Shown: piece after piece, positions 22,140-32,679 of the stretch
Position numbering within the stretch: the stretch's first letter is position 1
How the letters are laid out: each line of letters opens with the position of its first letter
Assembly (NCBI GenBank): GCA_034401795.1
Contig: CM067370.1
Span: 103,110,028 to 103,174,027, forward strand
Direction: 5' to 3'
DNA length: 64,000 nt
Source of the DNA: Chaetoderma sp. LZ-2023a
Taxonomy: Eukaryota > Mollusca > Caudofoveata > Chaetodermatida > Chaetodermatidae
The notes under the pieces: model-generated
The model's database searches: none
Seen by the model: the letters and a program-made list of their open reading frames with translations, nothing else
What the model was told of the DNA's origin: nothing
Program-made: the position numbers and the translations under genes

Positions 22140-22980
22140 TCAGTCCTTCTTCGCTTTTGCCCACTGTGTCTTGTCCTCAGCAGAAATCCTTAGCTTCCTC
22201 AGATCCATTCTTGACTTAAGTGTACCGAATCCTTCTTTCTTGAGGTCACCTTGTAGCATGCTTAACAGATTTATGCAATGACGTCCTCTCCTGGCTTTCT
22301 ATTTGCTGCCTCTGAGTAGGGAGAATTCCAAGGTTCTCTGTGCTGGTGTTTCTTCTGGCATCCTTAGCACATGGCCAAACATGGACCATCTTTGCTGGGT
22401 GACTTTACAGACAACGGCGACGTATTACATATCTTGTATAGCGGATCGTTGGAAATTAAGCTGTCTGGCTAGGTGTTTGCGGTGGTAGGCATCGAGTTTG
22501 TCGAGAGATGCCTTTGGAGCTGCCCAGCCGTTACAGTTATACAGCATCAGGGATACGCAGGTATCGTATAAACGTAGCCTTTTTATCACAGGCATCTTAG
22601 ATCCATGAGTCCATAGTTTCCAGAAGGAATGGAAAACTATGTTTCCCATGACGCAGCGTGCAGCAATGTCAGCAGTACTGCAAAGCAGTGATCCCAGGAT
22701 TTTACTTTTCCTCCATGCAATGCCATGGTTCGCTGCCACAAAGTGCATCGTTATTTTCTTTAGTTTCATGCTTTGTAGATAGGTATATGTGGGTGAACTC
22801 TGATTTGGATTCATTCATAAATAGATTCTCAATTTTTAGTTTGCTTGCAACTATTGCGGGAAGTTCGTCAAGGGGTTTCTTTTCCTCATCTATGAAGTCC
22901 TTTAATGCACATATACAATGTAAGTTTATTAGTTTTTGTGGCCATTTACAATTACGCCATCAATATTTTCGCCCGGAGGG
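22140..22980 (-). pseudogene. LINE reverse-transcriptase C-terminal fragment
   Basis: Minus-strand frames read like the thumb and C-terminal part of a non-LTR retrotransposon: LGSLLCSTADIAAR, KRLRLYDTCVSLMLYNCNGW, KLDAYHRKHL, then after a frame change SMFGHVLRMPEETPAQRTLE. The last segment is the conserved GHVLRM signature after the thumb. A 129-codon open stretch (22425-22814) is followed by frameshifts and stops. The catalytic FADD/YADD part lies outside the copy, and no endonuclease or RNase H was seen. Confidence 0.75.
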
Positions 22981-23228
22981 TGGGATATGGCTCTGTATAG
23001 GCCCTGATATTTGGCCCTGAAAAAAGGTCCATAATAGGGAAGGTACATAAATAGTATGAAATAAGCTATAATATTCAATTTATAAAAATGCATAGATTAT
23101 TTGCATTTGAGGCTCTGGTAAAATCCTGGAGGGCAATGTGTTAAAGAAACCATTCATCTAATATTGACTTTTGATTCTACAGAACAATGTACATTTATAT
23201 ACCCTGCATACCGAACAATTATCTTATT

Positions 23229-23468
23229 TTAACCCTTTAACCCTCGAATTTGTTCAAGAAAGTTTCAATTTTCTCATAGAAAATGTCCATTTGCAGACCA
23301 AGAGAAGACTATTTTTGAAAATTTAACACTGGAATGACTGGCTCGGTTAACGAGCCAGTCCATCCAGTTGTAAATTTTCAAAAATAGTCTTCTCTTGGTC
23401 AGCAAATGGACATTTCCCAAGACCATCGCAGAAGCCATTTTTGGCTGAGATGGATGCTAAAGGGTTAA
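23229..23468. mobile_element. Family M element, best full copy (240 bp)
   Basis: TTAACCCTTTAACCCTCGAA to GCTAAAGGGTTAA. The central palindrome has arms GACTATTTTTGAAAATTTA-ACACTGGAATGACTGGCTCG with only a few mismatches. The outer arms (AAAATGTCCATTTGCAGACC and its inverse) pair as well, so almost the whole 240 bp can form a hairpin. Reference copy for the family. Confidence 0.85.
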
Positions 23469-25329
23469 CCCTTGGTCATCAGCAGGCTTATCTAGGTTGT
23501 CACATAATTGGGTCATCCTGACCTTGCCCTTTTGCTATCAAATTCAATAGGATTCATCAGGGGTTCAATGGGAATTGGCAGGCATAGATTGGTGAATATC
23601 TTAGACCTTGAGCTATCATCCGAGATCATAGTGTTCTTAAACGGCCATGTCTATTTACCACAAACCCATCACAACACATTAACTTAAATCAATAATAAAT
23701 ACAATCAGACATAGCTCTAATGCTGCTGTGCTGTAACATACACCAACTAAATGTCACATATTCATACATACGCCAAGTAGTCGTAACTCAATCAATTCAT
23801 ATCGCGCTCTAAAACAATCGATAATGGCATTTGCATTGATATATGTAAAAATACACCTAGTTTTCAACTCACCATCTCCGAGGTCGATTTTAATTCGTGT
23901 TCCACGAAAGTAGAAGTATAGTATTAATCGTCTCTTCCATGGCACCTTGTGTAGGAAGTCCTGAATGCTATCATAAACACTGTGTATAGAATCCCAATAT
24001 AGAGACGTGCTCGGGGACAGCAGTGAACAAGCCGAGGATATTGACGACACCGAGGAAATGTGTTTTGTACACAGCTTTGGTCTTACTGTGCCAGACTGAG
24101 GCCAAATATACCACTGCATAGCGTTGGTCTGTGAGTGTCTGTGCTTGCGTCCTTGTCATCAACAATGCTGAATCACACACAATTTCACATAAATTTTGCA
24201 CAAAGTAACTATTACGCCGTTACTAGGTGACCCAACCAACAGAATGATGGCTGGCAACCATTATACGGGAGATGAAACCTCTGGTGTCGAGAAATTTCCT
24301 GCACAATCGAAAATCCATACCACAATTACATTGGCACAACTTCCATCCATTGAAAGCATTGTGTTCACAAATCTGACTCTACGGTTACATTTTATATGTG
24401 CACATTCCTAGTACTAACCACAACAGTCGAAACTATTAAATGAAAGGTTAATCTATTCTACAGACTGGCACATATATAGTACAGATCTCAATTTCTTCAA
24501 ACACTAGCTATGTGTGGTCACCGCCTCCTCCTCCTCCTCCTCCTCTGGTTCCTTTGAACTCATTAATGAAGCAAAATAAACCATATATGGTTATCATCCT
24601 ACTCTTCCTCTTGGATTCCTCATCAATACACTAAAATCAATCATCCATACCTCTAACGTAGTGGCTGCACTCGTCTCTTAAGTCATGCGATCGATTTCAA
24701 ATCTATATATAGAAGAGCAGCGGGGTCTCAAAATCTAATCATCGGCACACTATTCACATAATATGTCTCACATGATGAACCAGTTCCGACGAAATACCAT
24801 TCTACTAATGCTAGTCAATCAAAAGTATTGATCAGTGAATAGTCGTGACAAAGACACGCTTGAGAGTTGTGACCACAAGGTTTGTCCTATATCTTTCTCT
24901 GTAGAACAGCTTATGCTATCAATAGCTCCTGGCAACAACAGTGAGTATACAGGAATGCTGCTGCTGCTGTTGCTTGTTTCAGTTTTGCTTATGCAATAAA
25001 CCAGACCCACATCCTCTTCTCAAACAGACTCATCTGATTGCTTCAGAAATACCAGTTGGAGAAGGCTGGAGTTATTTTTGCTAGTTCTGCAGTTAGGCCA
25101 GTATACATTCTGCGTTTTCTACTTGTCAATAACCGTCTTCATTCTGAATTTAAAAATGAACAAATTAAAAAACGGAACATTTTTGAAGAGCTTGAGAACA
25201 ACTTGATTAAAAGTTGTTGCTACATTAGGCAGCAACAACCTTCATCAATCAACCTTTATCAATCAAACTGTTTTCAGTCTAATCATTATGTTTTAATGCT
25301 TTGAACAAAAGGCGAAATCGAAAAATGTT
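23469..25329. other. 1.9 kb without recognised gene; CTC microsatellite
   Basis: Mostly AT-rich. Overlapping ORFs of 60-121 codons on both strands (23754-24411) have no domain I recognise. A pure (CTC)n run lies at about 24523-24547 and a short CTG run at 24957-24970. It could hold host intron or regulatory sequence; nothing marks it. Confidence 0.4.
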
Positions 25330-25470
25330 TTACAATTTAATAACTATTCTGTTGAATATTTTGAAGTTAGTTTGACTGGGAGATGTCAGTTCCCAGTCAA
25401 ATTAGTTTCAAAATATTCAGCTGCTTACCTGTAATTGAGATTCTGGGAATTCAGCTTACAAAGGATTCAA
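25330..25470. mobile_element. Family B core fragment
   Basis: TGTTGAATATTTTGAAGTTA, GACTGGGAGATGTCAGTTCCCAGTC loop, then TTAGTTTCAAAATATTCAGC. Only the palindromic core plus about 30 bp each side is recognisable. Confidence 0.6.
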
Positions 25471-25828
25471 AGGATTATGTCTAATAGAATAGTAGTAGAT
25501 ATCATGAATGAAAGTAGATTCTTTTAAGCAGACTGCTCAGTTACAGCAGTCAAGGTGTATACACCTTTCAACAACATGAAACAAGATTCTGCCAAACCCA
25601 ATCTATTATGAGCAAACTCAGCTTAGCATTTCAGACAGAGGATGAGTCTGCCACCAGTGATACAAATGGATGTTTATAACCCTTATCATTCAGAAATCAG
25701 GATTTTATAGAAGATAGTTAGTTGAATACAGGCATTTTTCTAATGATGTTAAGCAATGCTATTAAAGGAGCCAAGTAGAGTAGCTGACATGCCTCTCTAA
25801 AGTGAACTGGATATTAAACATTGACAAT
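25471..25828. other. No gene recognised
   Basis: AT-rich DNA without ORFs of note. Confidence 0.3.
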
Positions 25829-26197
25829 GGAGGATTCCAGTTTATCTATCAATCATATAATGTCATAATCAACTATATGGAGTAGGATGATGTCATAATC
25901 AATTACGTCATGAATGATGTAGCTAAGTTCGTCATGAACGCTTAATTGATGATGGACTAAGCGTTGTTGTATGAATTGTATGTCTTTACTATTTAATGAA
26001 CATGCTGTTGAATATTTTGAACCTAATTTGACTGGGTGCCAGTTAAATTAATTTCAAAATATTCAACAGCTTACGTATAGTTTTCTGTAAATTGATAGTC
26101 AGGGAGATCAGGAATCGATCGATCCCAACATGGGCAGTGTGGGTGGAGCATAGCTAAAGATGGGTGGGGTGGGAGTAGGTAAAACTGGATTCCCCCA
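25829..26197 (+). mobile_element. Family B element
   Basis: Starts GGAGGATTCCAGTTTATC, ends AACTGGATTCCCCC, so the ends are inverted. Core TGTTGAATATTTTGAACCTA with the loop GACTGGGTGCCAGTTA and the second arm ATTTCAAAATATTCAACAGC. Two ATGTCATAATCAA boxes on the left. Confidence 0.65.
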
Positions 26198-26375
26198 TTC
26201 TAAACCACAACTCTAACATTATTAACCATTAACCCTTTAACCCTCAAAATCGGTCAAGAAAATTTCAAATTTCTCATAGAAAATGTCCATTTGCAAACCA
26301 AGACTATTTTTGAAAATTTACTACTGGAATGACTGGCTCGGTTATCGAGCCAGTCATTCCAGTGGTAAATTTTCA

Positions 26376-29175
26376 ACAAGCGGCCCAAGGGCCTAACGCT
26401 CACCTGGACCATTAGCATCTCAAACATTAGCATTTGAATAGACATAATACTTTAAATTCAGCAGCACCAAGACAATATACAAAATTGGGAATTCAGTACA
26501 ATCGCTATTTAGTGGGAAATTAATGATAACCGATGACCACACAATCAGATTGAACCCTTAGGTTCCATCCAGCCAATAAAAAAATCCAAACAAGAAATTT
26601 TTATCAAGGATTAAGTTTTGTTGAACAAACTTTAATCACCCTTATTTATCAATGAAATTAAATCTAATGAGTTTCACCCTGCTCCATATAGCAGTTCCTG
26701 AGATGTCATTTTGGAGAACTAGATGGCCACTGGAACAAGTCGTTAATGAGGAGTATCGTTTTAAACAATTTCCAGCCATTTTTCAGAAAATTGATGATGG
26801 CTGCCGAACAAATTGACCAATCAAAATTCTGTATACAAGCTCTGAAGCTCACCACTCTAGGGTCCTTCCAGCCAAGTAGGTGTTAAAGCGTAGAGCTGTT
26901 CGCTATTGATATTTTACGTTCGGTACCGGTATCAGTATTTTTGGGCCCAATTACCTCAGTATCGGTACAGTATCGGTATTGCGTTGATACTATACTATAC
27001 ATTGATAATACCTGTCACTGTAAGACAGTAGTGTTACGATGGCTGGCTAGCCCACTGGTAACGCAAGAATGGGTTATATTCGGCTACATTACTTTACAAT
27101 CACATTGAATCTGAAAACAACTGAATATCACAAAAAATAAATCATTAATTGCAATTGGTGAACTAATGTACTCATATTAATTTTTATGGCTATTATCGCT
27201 TGAACATGTTAGATTTTTTTGACTTTATTACGAAAATCGTGATAGTTAAAAAACACTTTTTCCTTCATATTGCCAGAGAATGTCGCAAATCTCCGAATCT
27301 TGTTATTAAATCCATACTAATCCTTATTAAAGCCCTCAGATTTCTAAAAAATATTATGGCCTGCTTCATTGTAAGACTTCTTAGAAACCTAATTCAATAA
27401 TTGTGGAAAATTTACTGAGTGACATAACAAGAATTGGCTTGCCCATGGAAAGTTGATGGAATTCTCTTCTGTTTTGCACAATTTGTGGCATCCATCTTGG
27501 ACATAATCATATTATAATTACTACCTAATGCGGCTCTCTGATTGGCTGTTTCGTAACACACCCTTAATCCCGTAAAGTTGCGAAAATATATCGTAGTTGA
27601 ATATCTTTGGACATTCGTAAACATCTATTTTTGCGGATTTGAGCCTAGTTGTGCAAGGATTTAATTTTAAAATAACCACCTTTATTGTTTCATCATTCGA
27701 TATGGAATACTTATCAGGATTTATTGTGAAAATCATGATTTTTTTCAACCGACTGGTGGTATTTCTGGCTTGCCAGAATCTGCTACAGTTTCTCTGAATC
27801 ACTGGAGGATTATCCTTACTCAACAATAATAATGGCTCACTAATATTTGGACATGACAAATGCACAAAAATTAGATTATGTTTTTGTGAGCTGTACTCAG
27901 TATACTGTAATTGCAGTAACCTTTTTTAATAAAAGTTTAATATTTTCAGATTTGTGCAGCACCAACGTAACAGTATCGAAATTTCAGTAATTTGAGATTT
28001 ACTCTGTACGGTATTTTGATATTGTCATGATATTGATACCATACGGTAAATACGGTATACCAAACAGCTCTATTAAAGTAATTTCCAGAAATTTTCAGAA
28101 AATCCAAGATGGCCACCAGAAAAATATACCAATCAAAAGTCTGTATATATGTTCTAAAACCTACCAGCCTAGTATCCTTCAAGTCAAGTCTGGTTGAAAT
28201 TGCATTTTAAACGAGTTCCTGTCTTTTTCGGAAAATTCATTATGGGTGCCAAAAAAATTTACCAATCAGAATTTTGTATACAAATTCTGAAGCATACCAC
28301 TCAAAGGTTATCCCAACAGAGTTTGCTTGAAATCGGTCAAGTGGTTAATGATGAGTAGGCTTTTAACTTATTTCCAGATATTTCCAGAAAATCCAAGATG
28401 GCCGGCGGAAATATTGACCATTCAGAATTCTCGTTTAAAAGGGTTGAAGCCTACCAGCATAGAATTAGTCCACCCAAGTTTCGTTTTGAAGTCGGGCCAT
28501 TTATATTGGAGGAGTAGCGTGTTGAATGATTTCTGGAAAATGTTCGGAAAATTCAAGGTGGCCACCAGAAAAATTGATCAATCAAAATTCTGTATTCAAG
28601 TTCTTAAACCTACCAGCCTAGTATCCTTCAAGCCAAGTCTAGTTGAAATTGCCCAAGCAGTTAATTATTTTAAACGATTTCCCGCCATTTTTCAGAAAAT
28701 TCTAGATGGTTGCCGAAAAAATTGACCAATCAAAATTCTGTACACAAGATCTGAAGCATACCACTCCAATTGCCCCAGCAGTAAATGAGGAGTAGCGTTT
28801 TAAATGATTTGCCGCCATTTTTCGGAAAATTCAAGATAGCCACCCAAAAAGTAGACCAATCAAAATTCTGTACACACGTTCTAAAGCATAACACTCTAGG
28901 GTCTTTCCAAACAAGTTTGCTTGAAATCGGCCAAGCGGTTAATGAGGAGTAGCCTTCTCAGAAAATCCAAGATGGCCACAGGAAATATTGACCAATCAGA
29001 ATTCTCATTAAAAGTGTTGAAGCCTCCCAGCAATGAATTAGTCCACTCAAGATTTGTTCCAGCCAAACTTGGTTGTAATCGCTCAAAGCATAAATGAGCA
29101 GAGGTGATTTGATGGACAGCCTACAGACGCCCGCCTTGGCCTAAGCTCACTTGGCCCGAAGGGCCAGGTGGGCTA
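26376..29175 (+). repeat. Family A repeat inserted in a family M element
   Basis: Starts ACAAGCGGCCCAAGGGCC with CTCACCTGG, ends CTCACTTGGCCCGAAGGGCC-AGGTGGGCTA. This is the short sub-family: a unit of 150-220 bp with GACCAATCAAAATTCTGTA, CCAGCCAAGT and GGTTAATGAGGAGTAG boxes repeats about eight times. A hAT element interrupts it at 26891-28072. Its clean joins with the flanking M sequence fix both of its ends, which shows the family moves as a discrete unit. ORFs such as 28327-28725 are chance frames. Confidence 0.85.
26891..28072. mobile_element. hAT-type element, 1182 bp, non-autonomous
   Basis: Termini TAGAGCTGTT and AACAGCTCTA are perfect 10 bp inverted repeats, followed inward by diverged CGGTACCGGTATCAGTATT and AATACGGTATACC-like sequence. 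Flanks TTAAAGCG (26883-26890) and TTAAAGTA (28073-28080) share six of eight bases. The TAGAGNTGTNNCG start is typical of hAT elements. The longest ORF (27521-27865, 114 codons, minus) resembles no transposase, so I call the copy non-autonomous. Confidence 0.75.
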
Positions 29176-29263
29176 AAAATAGTCTTTTCTTGGCCTGGAA
29201 ATGGACATTTCTCAAGACCACTGCAGAAGCCGTTTTTGGCTGATATGTGTGCTAAAAGGTTAA

Positions 29264-29489
29264 CATTAAAATTTGGTCACGAAAATCTTAATTTCTCCTG
29301 GAAAATGTCCATTAGCAGACCAATATATGATTATTTTAAAATATTTACCACTAGAATGGCTGGCTCTGTTATCGAGCCAGTTAGTCTAATAGTAAATTTT
29401 CAAAAATAGTTTTCTCTTGATCTGCACATTGACATCTCTCAAGACGACTGCAGAAGCTGATTTTGGCCAGCTTGAGTGTTACGGGTTAA
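29264..29489. mobile_element. Family M element abutting two other TTAA elements
   Basis: Core TACCACTAGAATGGCTGGCTCTGTTATCGAGCCAGTTAG region, right end GAGTGTTACGGGTTAA. The left end touches the M copy ending at 29263; the right TTAA (29486-29489) is also the left TTAA of the family E copy. Confidence 0.7.
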
Positions 29490-29655
29490 CCCTTACCACT
29501 CTGATGTCAATATTCTATCTTTCACTGTGTTCATAGCAAAGAAACTGGCTTCGACAGCACTACCTTCCACCAAATTTGTTGAAAAATGTACACCAGTTCA
29601 TCTTTTAATTTAATTTGAAAATTTAAAATTCTGACATCAGTGTGGTAAGGGTTAA
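29486..29655. mobile_element. Family E TTAA element, copy 2
   Basis: Terminal inverted repeats of 24 bp, TTAACCCTTACCAC-n-CTGATGTCA, match at 23 of 24 positions. Length 170 bp. Homologous to 8100-8295 throughout. TTAA plus CCCTT is the usual piggyBac terminus form, so I infer a piggyBac-mobilised MITE. Confidence 0.8.
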
Positions 29656-30096
29656 AGAAAGCTAGAACGTGATGCACAATGAATCGATAACACGCTGTCT
29701 GTCTCACCATCAACCATCCATCTAAAAAATAAACAGGAAAGAGAAATTTGGCTAGAAATATAGTTATACATTAGATATACCTGGCAGGTGCATGTGTACA
29801 TTATATCTTATCATGGAGAATCGTAAATCAAAGCACTGATGAGGGAAAAAAAAGGAAGTAAAGACTGTAAACAATAACTTACAGACACATTAGGCGTAAT
29901 TGTTACCTGTAAAAGAAAGTATGAGATGATGATGTCACACACAGCCCACAAGATATCTGGAACCAGTGAGCAAATATCTTTAGTATTGCTGCCAAATATC
30001 GAATGTTACATGTATTCAGAAATCTAAGGGGCAGTAACAGCCAAACAGGGCTATCATTGTAATAGCAATGCTTTTTCCAAGATCACGCAATAACAT
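29656..30096. other. No gene recognised
   Basis: AT-rich DNA with short ORFs only. Confidence 0.3.
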
Positions 30097-30180
30097 TTTA
30101 ACCCTCGAACCACCCAAAAATGACTTCTACAATGATCTTGAGAAATGTACATTTGAAGAACAAGAGTGCGATTGAGAATT
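30097..30180. mobile_element. Family M, left-end fragment
   Basis: TTTTAACCCTCGAACC, TGATCTTGAGAAATGTACATTTG and AACAAGAG boxes in family M order. The hairpin core and right half are absent. Confidence 0.45.
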
Positions 30181-30219
30181 TATTCCTCACACCTCAGGTC
30201 GGTGTTAGTATTGTGACTG

Positions 30220-31060
30220 GTGCCATCTGTCTGTCTGTCTGTTTGTCTGCAGCATATCTACAGAACGCAAGGATGAATCACCAAATTTTGTATATACAAT
30301 CATATTGAGGCTGGCTAGAAAGAGTTTTAAGTCAAGGGGTTCAATATCTATGTCACGAGGAGTCAAGGACACCGAGTGCATAGCAGAATACATATTTTGG
30401 CCATAACTCAGGAATGCAAGACAGTAGGACCACCAAATTTGGCACATCCATTTATACTTTGTCTGGCTCGAAATCGTTCCATTTATTGCGTCAAAATGCC
30501 AAATATCCACGTCACTATAAAATCATTATACCAGAATATACATTTGTTACCATAGCTCGGGAATACAAGGTAGAATTTTTTAAATTGGCACATGCATTCA
30601 AATTGTGGTGAAATAGAAGCAATATTAGCTTCAGCTTAAATATCTACATGTAGGTCACAGGGTCGCTAGGGGCATACCGGAATGCACGTTTCTTGCCATA
30701 ACTTAGTCCTGTATACAAGACAATCATGATATTTGGCAGATACATTCATATTTTCTCTACTAAAATTGCTCGAGTTTAAGAGTATCTAGGTCACAGCATC
30801 ATTAAGTGCATGTACCTGAAGACATATCTTTTACCATAACTGGGGCATGCAAGAAGGTAGAATGACCACAATTGGTACATCCTTTCCATTTGTATTGGGC
30901 GAGAAGTATGTTGAGTTTCAACTCAATGAATCAATTATCTAGATTGTGGAGTCACATCTCCTCTTCTTGTCATTCACATGACTACACCATCAGTCCATCC
31001 TTGGAGACAAATATCGTCGTTACTTCTGTAGCATATCAGACTCCAATTATAATGAGACCA
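30220..31060 (+). repeat. Decayed tandem repeat with 140-150 bp period
   Basis: A (TGTC)n run (CTGTCTGTCTGTTTGTC, about 30229-30247) leads into four or five units. Each has a CCATAACTCAGGAATGCAAG-like box (near 30402, 30552, 30697 and 30835), an AAATTTGGCACATCCATT box and a GGTCAC..GGG box. Similar to the array at 3370-4040 in kind, not in sequence. Confidence 0.6.
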
Positions 31061-31299
31061 TAAATTTAGTGTGCCAGCGTGCGAACATGCATCGGTTCAT
31101 ATATATCATTCTTGAATCTGACAAAATAGCCAGCCACCCCGCTGATATCAGAGACCGTGTTAAAGAGCAACTAAGTAATACATGTAGGGTATTGTTTGGG
31201 CATTCGCTCAGTAACTGTAGAACTGTACAGATGATAAATAAATAGTAGTAGCTTTTCATTCATATATTTGTTTCACCTAGTTGGTCTGTCCTCTATAAG

Positions 31300-32075
31300 T
31301 ACATTATAACTTCCAGGTCTTGTCTGGAGCCATGGAGCTTGGTGTATAAAGAGAGGTCATCATTGGTCATAATTAAGTTCCTTGTGACAGGTCTGTAAGA
31401 TGTGCCCTGGTGTTTGGTCTTCCAGGCCGTGGGGACAAGTTGGTTCAGTCTTCAGTACATGGGCATTGAGGCGGCAATGACCAGTTCGTAATTGTATGAT
31501 AGTAACCTGCGTCCAGCGTTCAAGCAGATGGCATGCGTCCTTTGCTGCATCATCGCTTTCACAAGAGCGTCTTTCTCACCATAGCTGACACTGTTGTCTC
31601 TCTTGCTCCGAGTTGACGCCAGCTGAACCGCTGCTTCATTGCATGGTATGCCACAATCCACAGTGACCCTGCACCCATTCCAGAACTTCTCATGCGACCT
31701 GGAAGTTTGTGTGATGCAATAACTTGCAGGAGTGACAGCACGTCTTCAGAGGAAAACAGCCTGAGGATAGTCGCTGTCCAAGTCGAGAACCGTGATGAAG
31801 CTTGCATAAGAGCCTGGACTTCTGTTGTGTAGTTTAGGTAGTATTTCCCCTCTGGTACAGTTGCAGTTGACGTATGTCCCTCCAGAGTTTTGATGTATAC
31901 ACCTGCTCCTCCATTGGCCATAGCATTTGTTGCTGAGCCATCTATGAATGCATGGATCCAGAATTCTCCTGGGTACTTCTCAGCAATTATGACCAAAGTC
32001 ATGGAGTCACTAAGTGCTTTGACAAAATAGAGCATAACTAGACGGGGGTCAGAACCTCCTCCACATACAGTCATT
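31300..32075 (-). pseudogene. LINE C-terminal fragment with RNase H
   Basis: The minus strand shows an RNase H domain of a non-LTR retrotransposon: FIDGSATNAMANGGAGVYI (catalytic Asp), NYTTEVQALMQA (Glu) and a FSSEDVLSLLQ segment where FLSD is expected. After frame changes come VSYGEK, then a Cys/His segment reading CPHGLEDQTPGHILQTCH in one frame near 31330-31440, the usual C-terminal zinc motif. The layout matches the better copy at 50230-51897, but the two are not closely similar. Frameshifts and the lost reverse transcriptase make it dead. Confidence 0.75.
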
Positions 32076-32166
32076 GCAGTCTAGTTTATTAACTTCACCA
32101 GCTTGCATGCACACACCCTCCATGTCTGTCTGTCACAGTGATTCACTGTGTACTGGTACATTAGCT

Positions 32167-32373
32167 TTAACCAGTTAATAGCCTAGCCGGTCAAAACCAG
32201 CCATAGTATTTATCTTCATTCGCAGGCCAAAAGAAGACTGGTTTTGAAGACATCGTCATTCACGTTTAATTCTTTAAAATAACCTTTTCTTGGCCTGTAA
32301 ATGAAACTTTTATCATATTTACTACAAGAAAAAATCTTGATTTTTAAAATAAATCTTGACCATTAAATGGTTA
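32167..32373. mobile_element. Family M, decayed copy
   Basis: TTAACCAGTTAATAG on the left, CATTCGCAGGCCAAAAGAAGACT arm, TTTTCTTGGCCTGTAAATG right arm and ATTAAATGGTTAA at the end. The core hairpin is eroded. Confidence 0.55.
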
Positions 32374-32679
32374 ATTACATTAGCCGACATTACCAGGGCT
32401 CGATTAATGCTAGCACATGCCACATGTCCTCTAGCCTCGATCATCACCAGAGCTTAGTAAAAACTTGCATATATATCATACATACACATACATATAATTA
32501 TAATTGCAATGAAAAATATTCCATTTATGTTATAAAATATTTATATTGTTATTTTGTACAAAAGTGTCATATACAATATACATACATGTATATATCTGTC
32601 TGGCTTAGATAGGTCTATGCATCAATCAGTATGTATGTATACAGACTTTGCATTAGTAAAATTGATTGACTGACAAAAC
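32374..32679. other. AT-rich stretch, no feature
   Basis: Very AT-rich with TATACATA-type runs (32470-32600). No gene signal. Confidence 0.35.

Larger units (their letters stand above)
26229..29263. mobile_element. Family M element split by a nested insertion
   Basis: The left part (26229-26375: TTAACCCTTTAACCCTC to GGTAAATTTTCA) and the right part (29176-29263: AAAATAGTCTTTTCTTGGCC to GCTAAAAGGTTAA) join into one ordinary M copy of about 235 bp. A 2.8 kb family A repeat sits between them at the start of the right hairpin arm. Confidence 0.85.

Noticed and set aside
22425..22814. 129-codon minus-strand ORF as a host gene
   Set aside because: It reads as the C-terminal part of a LINE reverse transcriptase and continues in other frames.
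28327..28725. 132-codon plus-strand ORF as a gene
   Set aside because: It lies wholly within tandem units of the family A repeat; its sequence repeats with the DNA unit.
29839..29850. CTGATGAG-like motif as a second hammerhead
   Set aside because: There is no GAAA and GUC at suitable spacing on the same strand.
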